Source of the DNA: Tenacibaculum larymnensis
Lineage (GTDB): Bacteria > Bacteroidota > Bacteroidia > Flavobacteriales > Flavobacteriaceae
NCBI RefSeq assembly: GCF_028829235.1
Contig: NZ_JAIWJY010000003.1
Span: 248,001-312,000, forward strand
Direction: 5' to 3'
DNA length: 64,000 nt
Position numbers and translations under genes: made by a program. Below the pieces are notes generated by a model. That model was not told the origin of the DNA, made no database searches, and saw nothing but the letters and a program-made list of their open reading frames with translations. Each line of letters opens with the position of its first letter. Within the stretch, counting starts at the first letter, position 1. Positions 9,584 to 20,079 of the stretch are shown here, one piece after another.

Positions 9584-9610
9584 GTGGTAAAAAGTGGTAA
9601 AAAGTGGTAA
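9584..9610 (+). promoter_or_regulatory. Triple GTGGTAA direct repeat upstream of mraZ (MraZ boxes)
   Basis: GTGGTAA occurs three times exactly 10 bp apart (9584, 9594, 9604). MraZ proteins are known to bind short phased direct repeats upstream of their own gene, so this is very likely the autoregulatory operator of the division cluster. Confidence 0.8.
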
Positions 9611-9648
9611 ATATTTTTTATTTTTGATGCAAACTATAGTTTCTTTAC

Positions 9649-10116
9649 GTGATAAATTTAATTGGAACATATGAGTGCAAGGTAGATGCTAAAGGGAGGT
9701 TGATGATGTCGTCAGCGTTCAAGAAGCAACTGTCTTCTGTGTTGCAAGAAGGTTTTGTGATTAAACGCTCTGTGTTTCAGTCTTGTTTAGAGTTGTATCC
9801 GATGCAAGAGTGGAATTTAATGATGGCAAAAATCAATAAACTAAATCGATTTGTAAAGAAAAATAATGATTTTATCAGAAGGTTTACTGCTGGTGTAAAA
9901 ATGGTGGATGTAGATGCTTCTGGAAGGATATTGATTCCGAAAGATTTATGTCAATTTGCAGGAATAGAAAAGCAAGTAGTGCTTTCTTCTGCAGTGAATA
10001 TTATTGAGATTTGGGATAAGGGTAAGTACGAAAAAGTAATTGATGATGCTGTTGTTGATTTTGCTGAATTGGCAGAAGAAGTAATGGGTAATACGGAAGC
10101 AGATGAGTTATCATAG
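9649..10116 (+). CDS. mraZ: MraZ, transcriptional regulator of the division cluster
   Basis: 155 aa, starting at GTG (MINLIGTYECKVDAKGRL). Two AbrB-like halves are visible: DAKGRLMMSSAFKKQL and DASGRILIPKDLCQFAG. MraZ forms rings and binds phased repeats, here at 9584-9610. Its 3' end overlaps rsmH by 14 bp, so the two are translationally linked. Confidence 0.95.
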   Translation: MINLIGTYECKVDAKGRLMMSSAFKKQLSSVLQEGFVIKRSVFQSCLELYPMQEWNLMMAKINKLNRFVKKNNDFIRRFTAGVKMVDVDASGRILIPKDLCQFAGIEKQVVLSSAVNIIEIWDKGKYEKVIDDAVVDFAELAEEVMGNTEADELS

Positions 10117-10999
10117 TCCAGTTTTGTTGAAAGAAAGTGTAGATGCACTTAATATAAAGGAAGATGGAGTGTATGTGGATGTCACTTTTGGAGGAGGAGG
10201 ACATTCTAGAGAAATATTGAGTCGATTAGGAGAAAAAGGAAAATTGTTTGCTTTTGATCAAGATCCAGATGCGCAGCAAAATAAAATTGACGATCCGCGT
10301 TTTGTGTTGATTGGTGAGAATTTTCGATTCATATCTAGGTTTTTACGTTTTTACGGTGTTAGGAAGGTAGATGGGGTGTTGGCTGATTTAGGTGTGTCGT
10401 CGCATCAATTTGATGAAGCTGAAAGAGGTTTTTCAACTCGTTTTGATGCAGATTTAGATATGCGAATGGATCAAAAGTCTGAGTTGTCAGGAAAAAAAAT
10501 CATCAATACATATACTGAAGAAGATTTAGCAGATGTGTTGTTTTTGTATGGAGAGTTGCGAAATGCAAGAACTTTAGCTAAAACAATTGTTGAAGCAAGA
10601 GAGGGTAGAGAGATTAATACAAGTTTTGAGTTAAAAGAGGTGTTGCAAAGATTTTTGCCAAAAGCCAAAGAGCATAAAATTCTAGCACAAATTTTTCAAG
10701 CAATACGAATAGAAGTAAATCAAGAGTTGGAAGTGTTGAAGGAGTTTTTACAGCAAATTCCAGATTTGTTGAATGAGGATGGACGATTGAGTGTGATTTC
10801 ATATCACTCGTTAGAAGATAGGTTGGTGAAGCGATTTATAAGAACGGGGTTGTTTAGCGGTGAGCCAGAAAAAGATTTTTATGGTAATACCAATGTGCCG
10901 CTTAAAAAGGTTGGTAAAATGATTGTGCCAACAAAAGAAGAGATTAAAGAGAATAACAGAGCACGAAGTGCGAAACTAAGAATAGCAACATTAAAATAA
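10103..10999 (+). CDS. rsmH: 16S rRNA (cytosine1402-N4)-methyltransferase
   Basis: 298 aa. The N-terminal HSPVLLKESVDAL and the SAM site VDVTFGGGGHSREIL are diagnostic, as are LADLGVSSHQFDEAERGFS and the C-terminal SYHSLEDRLVKRF. It methylates C1402 of 16S rRNA and usually follows mraZ. It shares a base with the ftsL start (10999). Confidence 0.95.
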   Translation: MSYHSPVLLKESVDALNIKEDGVYVDVTFGGGGHSREILSRLGEKGKLFAFDQDPDAQQNKIDDPRFVLIGENFRFISRFLRFYGVRKVDGVLADLGVSSHQFDEAERGFSTRFDADLDMRMDQKSELSGKKIINTYTEEDLADVLFLYGELRNARTLAKTIVEAREGREINTSFELKEVLQRFLPKAKEHKILAQIFQAIRIEVNQELEVLKEFLQQIPDLLNEDGRLSVISYHSLEDRLVKRFIRTGLFSGEPEKDFYGNTNVPLKKVGKMIVPTKEEIKENNRARSAKLRIATLK

Positions 11000-11328
11000 T
11001 GTCTAAAGTAAGAAAGAGTATATACGATCTTTTAAGAGGAAGTTTTCTTACGGATGAAAGCTCATTTAAAAACTGGCGGATTTTAATTTTTGTTGTAGTG
11101 CTGTTGTTAATAATGATATATAGTTCGCACAGTGCAGATGCAAAAGTGGTGCAAATAGCAGAGCTTAATAAGAAGAAAAGAGAGTTGCGGGCTGAAGATG
11201 TAGATACGAGTACTGAATTAATGAGGATGAAGTTAGAAAGTAGTATTCGAGATAAAGTAAAAAGTAAAGGGTTGTTCCCTGCAAAAAAACCGCCCCAAAA
11301 AATAAAAGTAACATATAATAAAGAGTAA
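10999..11328 (+). CDS. ftsL: FtsL-like cell division protein
   Basis: 109 aa with one membrane segment (about residues 28-43, ILIFVVVLLLIMIYSS) followed by a charged helical stretch with heptad character (VVQIAELNKKKRELRAE). Size, topology and position between rsmH and the class B PBP gene identify it, since FtsL diverges too much for motif recognition. It would bridge FtsQ with FtsW and FtsI in the divisome. Confidence 0.85.
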   Translation: MSKVRKSIYDLLRGSFLTDESSFKNWRILIFVVVLLLIMIYSSHSADAKVVQIAELNKKKRELRAEDVDTSTELMRMKLESSIRDKVKSKGLFPAKKPPQKIKVTYNKE

Positions 11329-11334
11329 TATAAA

Positions 11335-13347
11335 ATGGTAGTAAAAAAAGGCATATTAAACAAACTCTATGTGATTGTTGTTTTAATGACGCTTTTCTTT
11401 GTAGTTATCATTTTTAGACTTTTTAAACTTCAATATGTAGAAGGGGATAAGTATAGAAAGCTTTCTGAAGAAAAAACAGTTAAAAACGACACTATTTTTG
11501 CGAATAGAGGTAATGTGTATGCAGCAGATGGAAATTTGCTAGCAACATCAATGTCAAAATTTACCATTCGTATGGATGTGGTTGCGGTGGATTCAGAAGT
11601 TTTTGAGAAAAATATTCGTGCACTTTCAGAATCGCTCTCAGGTTTACTAGGTAAGCCAGCTAGTTACTACCAAAAGAAGTTGCGTAATGCAAAAAAACGT
11701 AGAAATCGTTATTTGTTAATAGCTCGTAATGTAGGGTATAATGACTATGTAAAAATGAAAAGCTTCCCGATTTTTAATAGAGGGGTGTATCGAGGAGGTT
11801 TTATAGCAGAGCAAAAAACAGTTCGTGTGCACCCTATAGGTAAAATAGCTGAGCGTACTATTGGATATGATGATTACAGAGGAGGAGCGGGAATTGAAGG
11901 TGCTTTTGCAGATTACATGCAAGGAGAAAATGGTTGGCGTTTAAAGCAAAAAATAGCGAAAGGACAATGGAAGCCAATTAATGATGTAAATGAGAAAGAA
12001 CCAGTAGACGGTAGTGATGTAATAACAACAATAGATGTGAATATTCAAGATATTACGCATCATGCTTTGTTAAGAGAGATGGAGTATTTTGAAGCAGACC
12101 ATGGATGTGCTGTGGTGATGGAGGTAGAAACAGGAGAAATTAAGGCAATATCTAACTTAGGAAGAACTTCTAAAGGAAAATATTACGAAAAAAGAAATTA
12201 TGCTGTTTGGGAGAGTCACGAACCAGGGTCAACTTTTAAGTTGGCTAGTTTAATGGTTGCGCTAGAAGATAAAGTAGCAGATACTTCAACTGTGGTAGAT
12301 TGTGAAAAAGGAAGGATTTATATTAATAATCGTAAAGTAGAAGATAGTAAAAGAGGAGGGTACGGAAAAATATCCTTAGGAAGAGTGTTTGAAGTTTCTT
12401 CAAACGTAGGAATTGTAAAAACGATACAAAAGCATTACGATAAGAATCCAAAAAAGTTTACCGATAAAATTAAGTCGTTTGGTTTAGATCAATTAACAGG
12501 TGTAAAAATAAAAGGAGAAGGAAATCCTTATATACCAGAACCAACAGAAAAAAGTTGGAGTCCAATTTCGTTAGAGTGGATGGCTTGGGGATATGGAGTT
12601 TCTCTCACGCCTTTGCAAACACTAGCGTTTTATAATGCAGTAGCAAATGACGGAAAGTTGGTGAAACCATATTTTGTTAAAGAGCTAAGAGTAGGAGGTA
12701 AAGTAGAAGAAAGCTTTGGAACAGAAGTAGTAAAAGAAAAAATAGCATCACAAGAAACCTTAGATAAAGTCCGAAAAGTGATGGAAAATACTATAAAATA
12801 CGGAACAGGTAAAGGAATTTATTCACCAAACTTTTCTATGGCAGGAAAAACAGGGACTGCAAAAAAATATATTCCAAGAACAAAAAATGCCAAAGGAGAG
12901 TATGAAGGTGGTTATTATTCAAATCAAAAATATGTGGCTTCTTTTGCAGGATTTTTCCCGGCTGATGAACCAAAATACTCTTGTATTGTGGTGGTTCATA
13001 GTCCTAAAAAAGAAAAAGGATATTACGGGGCTACGGTTGCTGCTCCTATATTTAAAGAAATAGCTCAAAAAATTTATACTTCAACAGCGATTAATAATCA
13101 GTTTGTTTCTGATGATATTTCAGAAGAAGTCCTCGATAAAGAATATCAAGAATACTATCAAAAGCTAAGGAAGTATAAAACAATTATGCCTAAAGTAACT
13201 GGTATGAGCGGAATGGATGCGGTTGCATTATTAGAGAACATGGGATTGAAAGTTAAGTTTTCAGGAGTAGGAAAAGTAACAGAGCAATCTGTAGAAAGAG
13301 GAGTGAAAGTCTCAAAAGGTGCAACGATATATTTAAAATTATCATAG
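11335..13347 (+). CDS. ftsI: Division transpeptidase FtsI/PBP3 with PASTA domain
   Basis: 670 aa. An N-terminal membrane anchor precedes the pedestal domain and the transpeptidase: EPGSTFKLASL (SxxK), SSNVG (SxN) and GKTGTAKK (KTG). Residues after about 600 (MPKVTGMSGMDAVALLENMG) form one PASTA-like domain, as usual for Bacteroidota FtsI. It crosslinks septal peptidoglycan. Its stop abuts the TTG start of murE. Confidence 0.95.
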   Translation: MVVKKGILNKLYVIVVLMTLFFVVIIFRLFKLQYVEGDKYRKLSEEKTVKNDTIFANRGNVYAADGNLLATSMSKFTIRMDVVAVDSEVFEKNIRALSESLSGLLGKPASYYQKKLRNAKKRRNRYLLIARNVGYNDYVKMKSFPIFNRGVYRGGFIAEQKTVRVHPIGKIAERTIGYDDYRGGAGIEGAFADYMQGENGWRLKQKIAKGQWKPINDVNEKEPVDGSDVITTIDVNIQDITHHALLREMEYFEADHGCAVVMEVETGEIKAISNLGRTSKGKYYEKRNYAVWESHEPGSTFKLASLMVALEDKVADTSTVVDCEKGRIYINNRKVEDSKRGGYGKISLGRVFEVSSNVGIVKTIQKHYDKNPKKFTDKIKSFGLDQLTGVKIKGEGNPYIPEPTEKSWSPISLEWMAWGYGVSLTPLQTLAFYNAVANDGKLVKPYFVKELRVGGKVEESFGTEVVKEKIASQETLDKVRKVMENTIKYGTGKGIYSPNFSMAGKTGTAKKYIPRTKNAKGEYEGGYYSNQKYVASFAGFFPADEPKYSCIVVVHSPKKEKGYYGATVAAPIFKEIAQKIYTSTAINNQFVSDDISEEVLDKEYQEYYQKLRKYKTIMPKVTGMSGMDAVALLENMGLKVKFSGVGKVTEQSVERGVKVSKGATIYLKLS

Positions 13348-14814
13348 TTGAAAAAATTAAAAGACATATTATACAAGGTAGCTGTAAAAGAAGTTTACGG
13401 AAATACAGATATTGATATAAAGAATATTCAGTTTGATAGTAGACAAGTGCAGGAAGATGATGTTTTTGTTGCTCAAAAAGGAGTAACAGTAGATGGACAT
13501 CAATTTATAACAAAAGCAGTGTCGTTGGGTGCTAAGACTGTTATCTGTGAGTCTTTACCAGAAGATAAAAATGAAGAGGTTACCTATGTTAAAGTAGAAG
13601 ATTCTAATGCTGCATTAGCAATAATAGCAGCAAATTATTATAACAACCCGTCAAAAAGCTTGCAATTAGTAGGAGTAACAGGAACAAATGGTAAAACTAC
13701 AATTGCAAGCTTATTGTATCAATTGTTTAAAAAGGCAGGGTATAAAGTAGGGTTACTGTCAACTGTGCGAGTGATGGTTGATGATGAAGAGTATAAGGCA
13801 ACACACACAACACCAAACTCGGTAGCGATAAATAAATATTTATCAAAAATGGTAGAGGCAGGGGTTGATTATTGTTTTATGGAAGTAAGCTCTCATGGAA
13901 TTCATCAAAAACGTACGGAAGGATTAGAGTTTGTAGGAGGTGTGTTTACGAACTTATCTCACGATCATTTAGATTATCACGAAACATTTGCAGAATATCG
14001 TGATGTAAAAAAATCGTTTTTTGATTCGTTACCAAAATCAGCATTTGCTTTGGTGAATATAGATGATAAAAACGGGCAAATAATGCTTCAAAACACTAAG
14101 GCGAACAAACAAACTTATGCACTTAAAACAATTGGAGATTTTAAAGCAAAAGTGTTAGAAAAACGTCTTTCAGGAACTTTGTTAATAATTAACGGAGTAG
14201 AAGTTTGGACAAAGTTAATAGGAGAATTCAATGCGTATAACTTGTTAGCTATATATGGCGTAGCAGAGTTGTTAGGGCTTGAAAAGATAGAGATTTTACG
14301 AATTGTAAGTGAACTAGAAAGTGTAAGTGGAAGATTTCAGTACACAGTTTCTGATGAAGGAGTTACTGCAATAGTAGATTATGCACATACACCGGATGCA
14401 TTAAAAAATGTATTACAAACTATTAATGACATCCGAACAGGAAATGAAACCGTGATTACAGTTGTAGGTTGTGGAGGAGATAGAGATACAACGAAGCGTC
14501 CAAAAATGGCATTAATAGCATCTCAGTTAAGTGATCAAGTTGTTTTTACTTCCGATAATCCTAGAACAGAAGACCCGCAATCAATAATTGATGAAATGGA
14601 AACAGGAGTTGCGGCAGAAAATTATAAAAAAACACTATCAATTGTAGATCGAAGACAAGCTATTAAAACAGCTTGTAAACTAGCAACTTCAGGAGATATT
14701 GTACTTATTGCAGGAAAAGGACATGAAACCTACCAAGAAATAAATGGTGTTAGGCATCATTTTGATGATTTAGAAGAAGTAACCAACTATTTTAATCAAC
14801 TAAAAAAACACTAA
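13348..14814 (+). CDS. murE: UDP-MurNAc-tripeptide synthetase (mDAP type)
   Basis: 488 aa, start codon TTG directly after the ftsI stop. The ATP-binding GVTGTNGKTT, the carbamoylated-Lys region, and the DNPRTEDP motif are present. The DNPR motif marks enzymes that add meso-diaminopimelate rather than lysine. Cytosolic peptidoglycan precursor step. Confidence 0.95.
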   Translation: MKKLKDILYKVAVKEVYGNTDIDIKNIQFDSRQVQEDDVFVAQKGVTVDGHQFITKAVSLGAKTVICESLPEDKNEEVTYVKVEDSNAALAIIAANYYNNPSKSLQLVGVTGTNGKTTIASLLYQLFKKAGYKVGLLSTVRVMVDDEEYKATHTTPNSVAINKYLSKMVEAGVDYCFMEVSSHGIHQKRTEGLEFVGGVFTNLSHDHLDYHETFAEYRDVKKSFFDSLPKSAFALVNIDDKNGQIMLQNTKANKQTYALKTIGDFKAKVLEKRLSGTLLIINGVEVWTKLIGEFNAYNLLAIYGVAELLGLEKIEILRIVSELESVSGRFQYTVSDEGVTAIVDYAHTPDALKNVLQTINDIRTGNETVITVVGCGGDRDTTKRPKMALIASQLSDQVVFTSDNPRTEDPQSIIDEMETGVAAENYKKTLSIVDRRQAIKTACKLATSGDIVLIAGKGHETYQEINGVRHHFDDLEEVTNYFNQLKKH

Positions 14815-14817
14815 CGA

Positions 14818-16044
14818 ATGCTGTATTATTTATTTCAATATTTAGAAAGTGAATTTAGCTTAACAGGGGCAAGTGTGTTTCAGTTTATCACATTTCGATC
14901 TGCAATGGCGTTCATATTATCCCTGTTGATATCAACCATTTTTGGTAAAAAAATTATCAATTACTTAAGAAGACAGCAAGTAGGTGAAACAGTAAGAGAT
15001 TTAGGTTTAGATGGACAAGTACAAAAAGCAGGAACACCAACTATGGGAGGTGTAATTATAATTCTTGCAACATTAATTCCTGTACTGTTCTTGGCAAAAC
15101 TAGAAAATATATACATCATTATTCTATTAATAACCACTGTTTGGATGGGGCTTATTGGTTTTGCTGATGATTATATTAAAGTATTTAAAAAGGATAAGGC
15201 TGGATTAAAAGGAAAGTTTAAGGTTTTAGGACAAATAGGGTTAGGTGTAATCGTGGGGTCTATGCTGTATTTTCACCAAGATGTAACCATAAAAGAACAA
15301 TTACCTACTTCAGAACAAGTTGTGCAAGTTGATGGCAAAAAGAAAGTGTTTGGAGAAGCACACAAATCAACAAAAACAACAGTCCCTTTTTTAAAGAATA
15401 ACGAGTTAGACTATGCAAAAGCATTAAGTTTCTTAGGAGATGGATATGAAAAATATGGATGGATAATTTTCATTTTTGTTACCGTTTTTATTGTTACGGG
15501 AGTTTCAAATGGTGCAAATTTAACAGATGGAATTGATGGTTTAGCAGCAGGTTCATCCGCAATTATGGTGATAACGCTGGCAATTTTTGCTTGGGTATCA
15601 GGTAACATCATTTTTGCAGATTATTTAGATGTGATGTATATCCCGAAGTCTGGAGAAATGACTGTTTTCATCTTGGCATTTGCAGGGGCTTTAATCGGGT
15701 TTTTATGGTATAATACCTATCCAGCACAAGTGTTTATGGGAGATACCGGAAGTTTAACTATTGGAGGTATCATAGCAGTAATAGCAATTGCCATAAGAAA
15801 AGAATTGTTGCTGCCAGTTTTAGCAGGAATATTTGTAGTTGAAAATCTATCAGTAATACTACAAGTTTCTTGGTTTAAATACACAAAAAAGAAGTTTGGA
15901 GAAGGAAGACGAATATTTAAGATGTCTCCTCTACATCATCATTATCAAAAACTAAACTATCATGAAAGTAAAATTGTAGTACGCTTTTGGATTGTAGGAA
16001 TTTTGTTAGCGGTATTTGCCATAGTAACATTGAAGTTAAGATAA
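14818..16044 (+). CDS. mraY: Phospho-MurNAc-pentapeptide transferase
   Basis: 408 aa polytopic protein. Motifs include [32 protein letters not shown] and PLHHHYQKL. It is about 50 residues longer than the E. coli enzyme because of a hydrophilic insertion (about residues 155-210), typical of Bacteroidota. It makes lipid I from UDP-MurNAc-pentapeptide and undecaprenyl phosphate. Confidence 0.95.
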   Translation: MLYYLFQYLESEFSLTGASVFQFITFRSAMAFILSLLISTIFGKKIINYLRRQQVGETVRDLGLDGQVQKAGTPTMGGVIIILATLIPVLFLAKLENIYIIILLITTVWMGLIGFADDYIKVFKKDKAGLKGKFKVLGQIGLGVIVGSMLYFHQDVTIKEQLPTSEQVVQVDGKKKVFGEAHKSTKTTVPFLKNNELDYAKALSFLGDGYEKYGWIIFIFVTVFIVTGVSNGANLTDGIDGLAAGSSAIMVITLAIFAWVSGNIIFADYLDVMYIPKSGEMTVFILAFAGALIGFLWYNTYPAQVFMGDTGSLTIGGIIAVIAIAIRKELLLPVLAGIFVVENLSVILQVSWFKYTKKKFGEGRRIFKMSPLHHHYQKLNYHESKIVVRFWIVGILLAVFAIVTLKLR

Positions 16045-16082
16045 ATGAGATTTTGGAGTTTTGATTTAAGATATAAGATTGA

Positions 16083-16460
16083 ATGAAAGAACAGATTAAA
16101 AATAGAACTAAACAATTTGCTATCGATTGTTGGAGGTTATGTAAAGAATATCCTAAAACAAGAGAGTTTGATGCATATTGTAGACAATTGATAAGATGTT
16201 CTAGTTCGGTTGGAGCTAATTATAGAGCTGCTTGTAGGGCAAAATCTTCAGCTGACTTTATTCATAAATTAAAAATTGTTGAAGAGGAAGTAGATGAAAG
16301 CATGTTTTTTTTAGAGGTTTTTATGTCGATTCATGAAAATAATCAAGAAGAATTGAAAAGACTGCATAAAGAGGCGGACGAGCTGACCTCAATCATTGTA
16401 GCTTCTATAAAAACAGTAAAAAGTAAATCATCAATCAATAAATCTAAAATCATTAATTAA
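16083..16460 (+). CDS. Four-helix-bundle protein (23S rRNA intervening-sequence family)
   Basis: 125 aa. The signature CRQLIRCSSSVGANYRAACRAKS followed by KLKIVEEEVDESMFFLE is that of the S23/IVP four-helix-bundle family, often coded in rRNA intervening sequences or scattered singly in Bacteroidota chromosomes. Function is unknown. It interrupts the mraY-murD order, an unusual place, and sits 2 bp before murD, so it is transcribed with the cluster. Confidence 0.9.
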   Translation: MKEQIKNRTKQFAIDCWRLCKEYPKTREFDAYCRQLIRCSSSVGANYRAACRAKSSADFIHKLKIVEEEVDESMFFLEVFMSIHENNQEELKRLHKEADELTSIIVASIKTVKSKSSINKSKIIN

Positions 16461-16462
16461 AA

Positions 16463-17797
16463 ATGAAAAGATTAGTTGTGCTTGGTGGAGGAGAAAGTGG
16501 TGTAGGAACAGCGCTTTTAGGAAAACAAAAAGGATATGAAGTTTTTGTTTCAGATAAAGGAAGTATAGCAGAACGGTATAAAAAAGTTCTTTTACATAAT
16601 TCAATCGATTTTGAAGAAAATCAGCATACAGAAGATAAAATTTTAAATGCTGACGTGGTGATGAAAAGTCCTGGAATTCCAGAAAAAGTTGCACTTGTGC
16701 AAAAGTTAGTTTCAAAAGGAATTAAAGTAATTTCTGAAATTGAATTTGCTTCGGAATTTACCAATGCAACTATCGTAGGAGTTACAGGATCAAACGGAAA
16801 AACAACTACAACCATGTTAATACATTATGTATTAAAAAAAGCAGGCTTAAATGTAGGAGTTGGAGGAAATATAGGGGATAGCTTCGCTGAACAAGTAGTT
16901 GATGATAAGTACGACGAATATGTGCTGGAATTGAGTAGTTTTCAGTTAGATGGAATCGAAAAGTTTAAACCACATATTGCTGTAATTACCAATATAACAC
17001 CAGATCATTTAGATCGATATGAGTATGAATTTGATAACTATATAAACTCGAAATTCAGAATAACAAAAAATCAAACAAAAGATGATTTTTTAATATACGA
17101 CGCCGATGACGAAGCAATTCAAACTTGGCTAAAAAATAACAAAACAGAAGCAACGCTAGTGCCATTTTCAGTAGAAAAAGAATTAGAGTACGGGGCTTTT
17201 TTAAGACAAGACACGATAATAATGAAATTTAATACAGAAGAAAAATTAATGAAGGTTTCTGAGCTAACATTACAAGGAAAACACAACACTAAAAATGCAA
17301 TGGCTACATCGATGGCTGCAAGGTTGTTGAAAGTAAGAAAAGAAACAATTGCAGAAAGTTTATCTGATTTTGAAGGTGTAGAGCACCGTTTAGAAAAAGT
17401 GCAAAAAGTAAATGGAATTGAATTCATTAACGATAGTAAAGCTACGAATGTAAATGCAGCTTTTTACGCATTAGAATGCATGGATAACCCAACAGTTTGG
17501 ATTGTGGGAGGAGTTGATAAAGGAAATGATTATACAGATTTATTACCTTTAGTAAGAGAAAAAGTAAAAGCAATAGTTTGTTTAGGATTAGATAATCAAA
17601 AAATCATAGACACTTTTGCAAATGTAGTAGATGTGATGGTGGAAACTGCTGGAGCAGAAGAAGCAGTAAAAGTAGCTTATAAAGTAGCGCAAAAAGGAGA
17701 TACAGTATTGTTGTCACCAGCATGTGCTAGTTTCGATTTATTTGAAAGCTATGAAGATAGAGGAAGAAAGTTTAAAGAAGCTGTAAGAAATATATAA
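16463..17797 (+). CDS. murD: UDP-MurNAc-L-alanine:D-glutamate ligase
   Basis: 444 aa. The N-terminal VVLGGGESGVGTALL binds the uridine nucleotide, GVTGSNGKTTTT is the ATP site, and ELSSFQLDGI and FINDSKATNVNA are later Mur-ligase motifs. Cytosolic addition of D-Glu to UDP-MurNAc-L-Ala. Confidence 0.95.
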   Translation: MKRLVVLGGGESGVGTALLGKQKGYEVFVSDKGSIAERYKKVLLHNSIDFEENQHTEDKILNADVVMKSPGIPEKVALVQKLVSKGIKVISEIEFASEFTNATIVGVTGSNGKTTTTMLIHYVLKKAGLNVGVGGNIGDSFAEQVVDDKYDEYVLELSSFQLDGIEKFKPHIAVITNITPDHLDRYEYEFDNYINSKFRITKNQTKDDFLIYDADDEAIQTWLKNNKTEATLVPFSVEKELEYGAFLRQDTIIMKFNTEEKLMKVSELTLQGKHNTKNAMATSMAARLLKVRKETIAESLSDFEGVEHRLEKVQKVNGIEFINDSKATNVNAAFYALECMDNPTVWIVGGVDKGNDYTDLLPLVREKVKAIVCLGLDNQKIIDTFANVVDVMVETAGAEEAVKVAYKVAQKGDTVLLSPACASFDLFESYEDRGRKFKEAVRNI

Positions 17798-17810
17798 TGC
17801 ACATTAAAGA

Positions 17811-19004
17811 TTGATGAAAAACATCTTTCGACATATAAAAGGAGACCGAGCCATTTGGGCTATAGTTGCAGTGTTGGCAATATTTTCATTTATGCCGATA
17901 TATAGTGCAAGTACCAATTTGGTGTATGTAGTTGGTAACGGTTCTACCTTAGGGCATTTGGTAAAGCATATTGTATTGTTGATTACTGGGTTTGCGGTAA
18001 TTTATGGAGTGCATAAAATTCCATACAGATATTTCAGTGGAGGCTCTGTTTTAATGCTACCTGTTGTTGTTTTATTGTTGGTTTTTACCTTGGCACAAGG
18101 AACTACTATTGGAGGAGCCAATGCAAGTAGATGGATTCGTATTCCGTTTGTAGGTATCGGATTTCAAACTTCCACATTGGCAGGTTTGGTGTTGATGGTA
18201 TATGTAGCACGTTACTTAGCAAAAAATAAAGAAAAGGTAATTTCTTTTAAAGAAAGTTTATTGCAATTGTGGCTTCCAGTAGGTTTGGTATTGGTATTGA
18301 TATTACCAGCAAACTTTTCAACCACAGCTATGGTATTCTTTATGATTTTAATGGTGTCGTTCATTGGAGGATACCCTTTAAAATATATAGGATATATATT
18401 AGGAATGGGACTTTTTGCTTTTCTATTTTTCATCTTAGTAGCTAAGGCATTTCCAGATGCAATGCCTAACCGTGTAAATACATGGAAAAGTAGAATTGAA
18501 AGTTTTTCTCAGCCAGATGGTGAAGAAGATTATCAAGTAGAAAAAGCTAAAATTGCAATAGCAACAGGAGGAGTAGTTGGGAAAGGACCAGGAAAAAGTG
18601 TGCAGAAAAATTTTTTACCACAATCCTCATCCGATTTTATTTATGCAATTATTGTTGAAGAATATGGTTTTGCAGGAGCAATAGTGGTAATATTCATTTA
18701 TTTCTTATTGCTTTTCAGAATTTTAATAACCGCCAAAAAAGCTACTACCATATTTGCAACCTTGTTGGTTGTAGGTGTGGGAATTCCTATTGTTTTTCAA
18801 GCAATGATTAACATGGCAGTAGCAGTGAATATTTTACCAGTAACAGGACAAACACTCCCGCTAATAAGTAGTGGAGGTACCTCTATTTGGATGACATGTT
18901 TCGCATTAGGAATGATTTTAAGTGTAAGTGCTTCTAAAAACGAAACTGAAGAAACAATTTTAGATGATAACCCTTTAGATATTTTACATGAAACAATCGA
19001 TTAA
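17811..19004 (+). CDS. ftsW: SEDS peptidoglycan glycosyltransferase FtsW
   Basis: 397 aa with about ten membrane segments and SEDS landmarks such as [12 protein letters not shown] (catalytic loop region), [17 protein letters not shown] and [14 protein letters not shown]. It polymerises septal glycan together with FtsI. Its 3' end overlaps murG by 17 bp. Confidence 0.95.
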   Translation: MMKNIFRHIKGDRAIWAIVAVLAIFSFMPIYSASTNLVYVVGNGSTLGHLVKHIVLLITGFAVIYGVHKIPYRYFSGGSVLMLPVVVLLLVFTLAQGTTIGGANASRWIRIPFVGIGFQTSTLAGLVLMVYVARYLAKNKEKVISFKESLLQLWLPVGLVLVLILPANFSTTAMVFFMILMVSFIGGYPLKYIGYILGMGLFAFLFFILVAKAFPDAMPNRVNTWKSRIESFSQPDGEEDYQVEKAKIAIATGGVVGKGPGKSVQKNFLPQSSSDFIYAIIVEEYGFAGAIVVIFIYFLLLFRILITAKKATTIFATLLVVGVGIPIVFQAMINMAVAVNILPVTGQTLPLISSGGTSIWMTCFALGMILSVSASKNETEETILDDNPLDILHETID

Positions 19005-20079
19005 TATCATAATAAGCGGTGGAGGTACAGGAGGTCATATTTATCCTGCAATAGCAATTGCTAACGAAATAAAAGTTCGTTACCCAGAAGCTAACATTTT
19101 GTTCGTAGGAGCAAAAGATAAAATGGAAATGGAAAAAGTACCGCAAGCTGGATATGAAATCAAAGGATTGTGGATTTCAGGAATCCAAAGAAAACTAACT
19201 TTAAAGAACTTAATATTTCCTTTTAAACTATTAAGTAGTTTATGGAAAGCATATAGAATTATACGAAAATTTAAACCAGATGTAGCTGTAGGTACTGGAG
19301 GTTTTGCAAGTGGACCAACATTAATGGTTGCTAATAAGAAAGGAATTCCAACCTTAATTCAAGAACAAAATTCGTATCCAGGAATAACCAATAGATTGTT
19401 AGGTAAAAAAGCGCAAAAAATATGTGTAGCATACGATAATTTAGAGCGTTTTTTCTCTGAAGAAAAAATTATAAAAACTGGAAATCCAGTCCGTCAAGAT
19501 TTACTATTTATTCATACTAAAATAGAGGAAGGGAAAGAGTTTTTTGAATTAGATACATCTAAAAAAACAATTTTAGTACTAGGTGGAAGTCTAGGTGCTC
19601 GTAAGATTAATCAGTTAGTGGAAGCCAATTTAGACTTCTTTAAAAAACAAGGAGTTCAATTAATATGGCAATGCGGTAAGTTATACTTTGAAGAGTATAA
19701 GAAATATGATGAACTAGAAAATGTTCAAGTACATCAGTTTTTGAACAGGATGGATTTAGCCTATGCTGCTGCTGACTTTATTGTGTCAAGAGCAGGAGCA
19801 AGTTCAGTGTCAGAATTATGTATAGTAGGTAAGCCGACTATTTTTATACCGTCACCAAATGTGGCAGAAGATCATCAAACAAAAAATGCTAAGTCTATTG
19901 CAGATAAACATGGAGCCTTAGTAGTGAAAGAAAGTGAACTTGATACCTTCCCAGTGGTATTAGAAACTTTGTTAAAAGATAAAGGGAAACAAGAAAGTTT
20001 AAGTGAAAACATTAATGAGTTAGCGTTACCAAATGCAACAAGTAATATCGTTAACGAAATAGAAAAATTAATCAGTTAG
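18988..20079 (+). CDS. murG: Lipid II synthase MurG
   Basis: 363 aa GT-B glycosyltransferase. The N-terminal [17 protein letters not shown] and [10 protein letters not shown], then [19 protein letters not shown] and [12 protein letters not shown], are all family motifs. It transfers GlcNAc to lipid I on the inner membrane face. It overlaps ftsW and shares one base with the murC GTG start. Confidence 0.97.
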   Translation: MKQSINIIISGGGTGGHIYPAIAIANEIKVRYPEANILFVGAKDKMEMEKVPQAGYEIKGLWISGIQRKLTLKNLIFPFKLLSSLWKAYRIIRKFKPDVAVGTGGFASGPTLMVANKKGIPTLIQEQNSYPGITNRLLGKKAQKICVAYDNLERFFSEEKIIKTGNPVRQDLLFIHTKIEEGKEFFELDTSKKTILVLGGSLGARKINQLVEANLDFFKKQGVQLIWQCGKLYFEEYKKYDELENVQVHQFLNRMDLAYAAADFIVSRAGASSVSELCIVGKPTIFIPSPNVAEDHQTKNAKSIADKHGALVVKESELDTFPVVLETLLKDKGKQESLSENINELALPNATSNIVNEIEKLIS

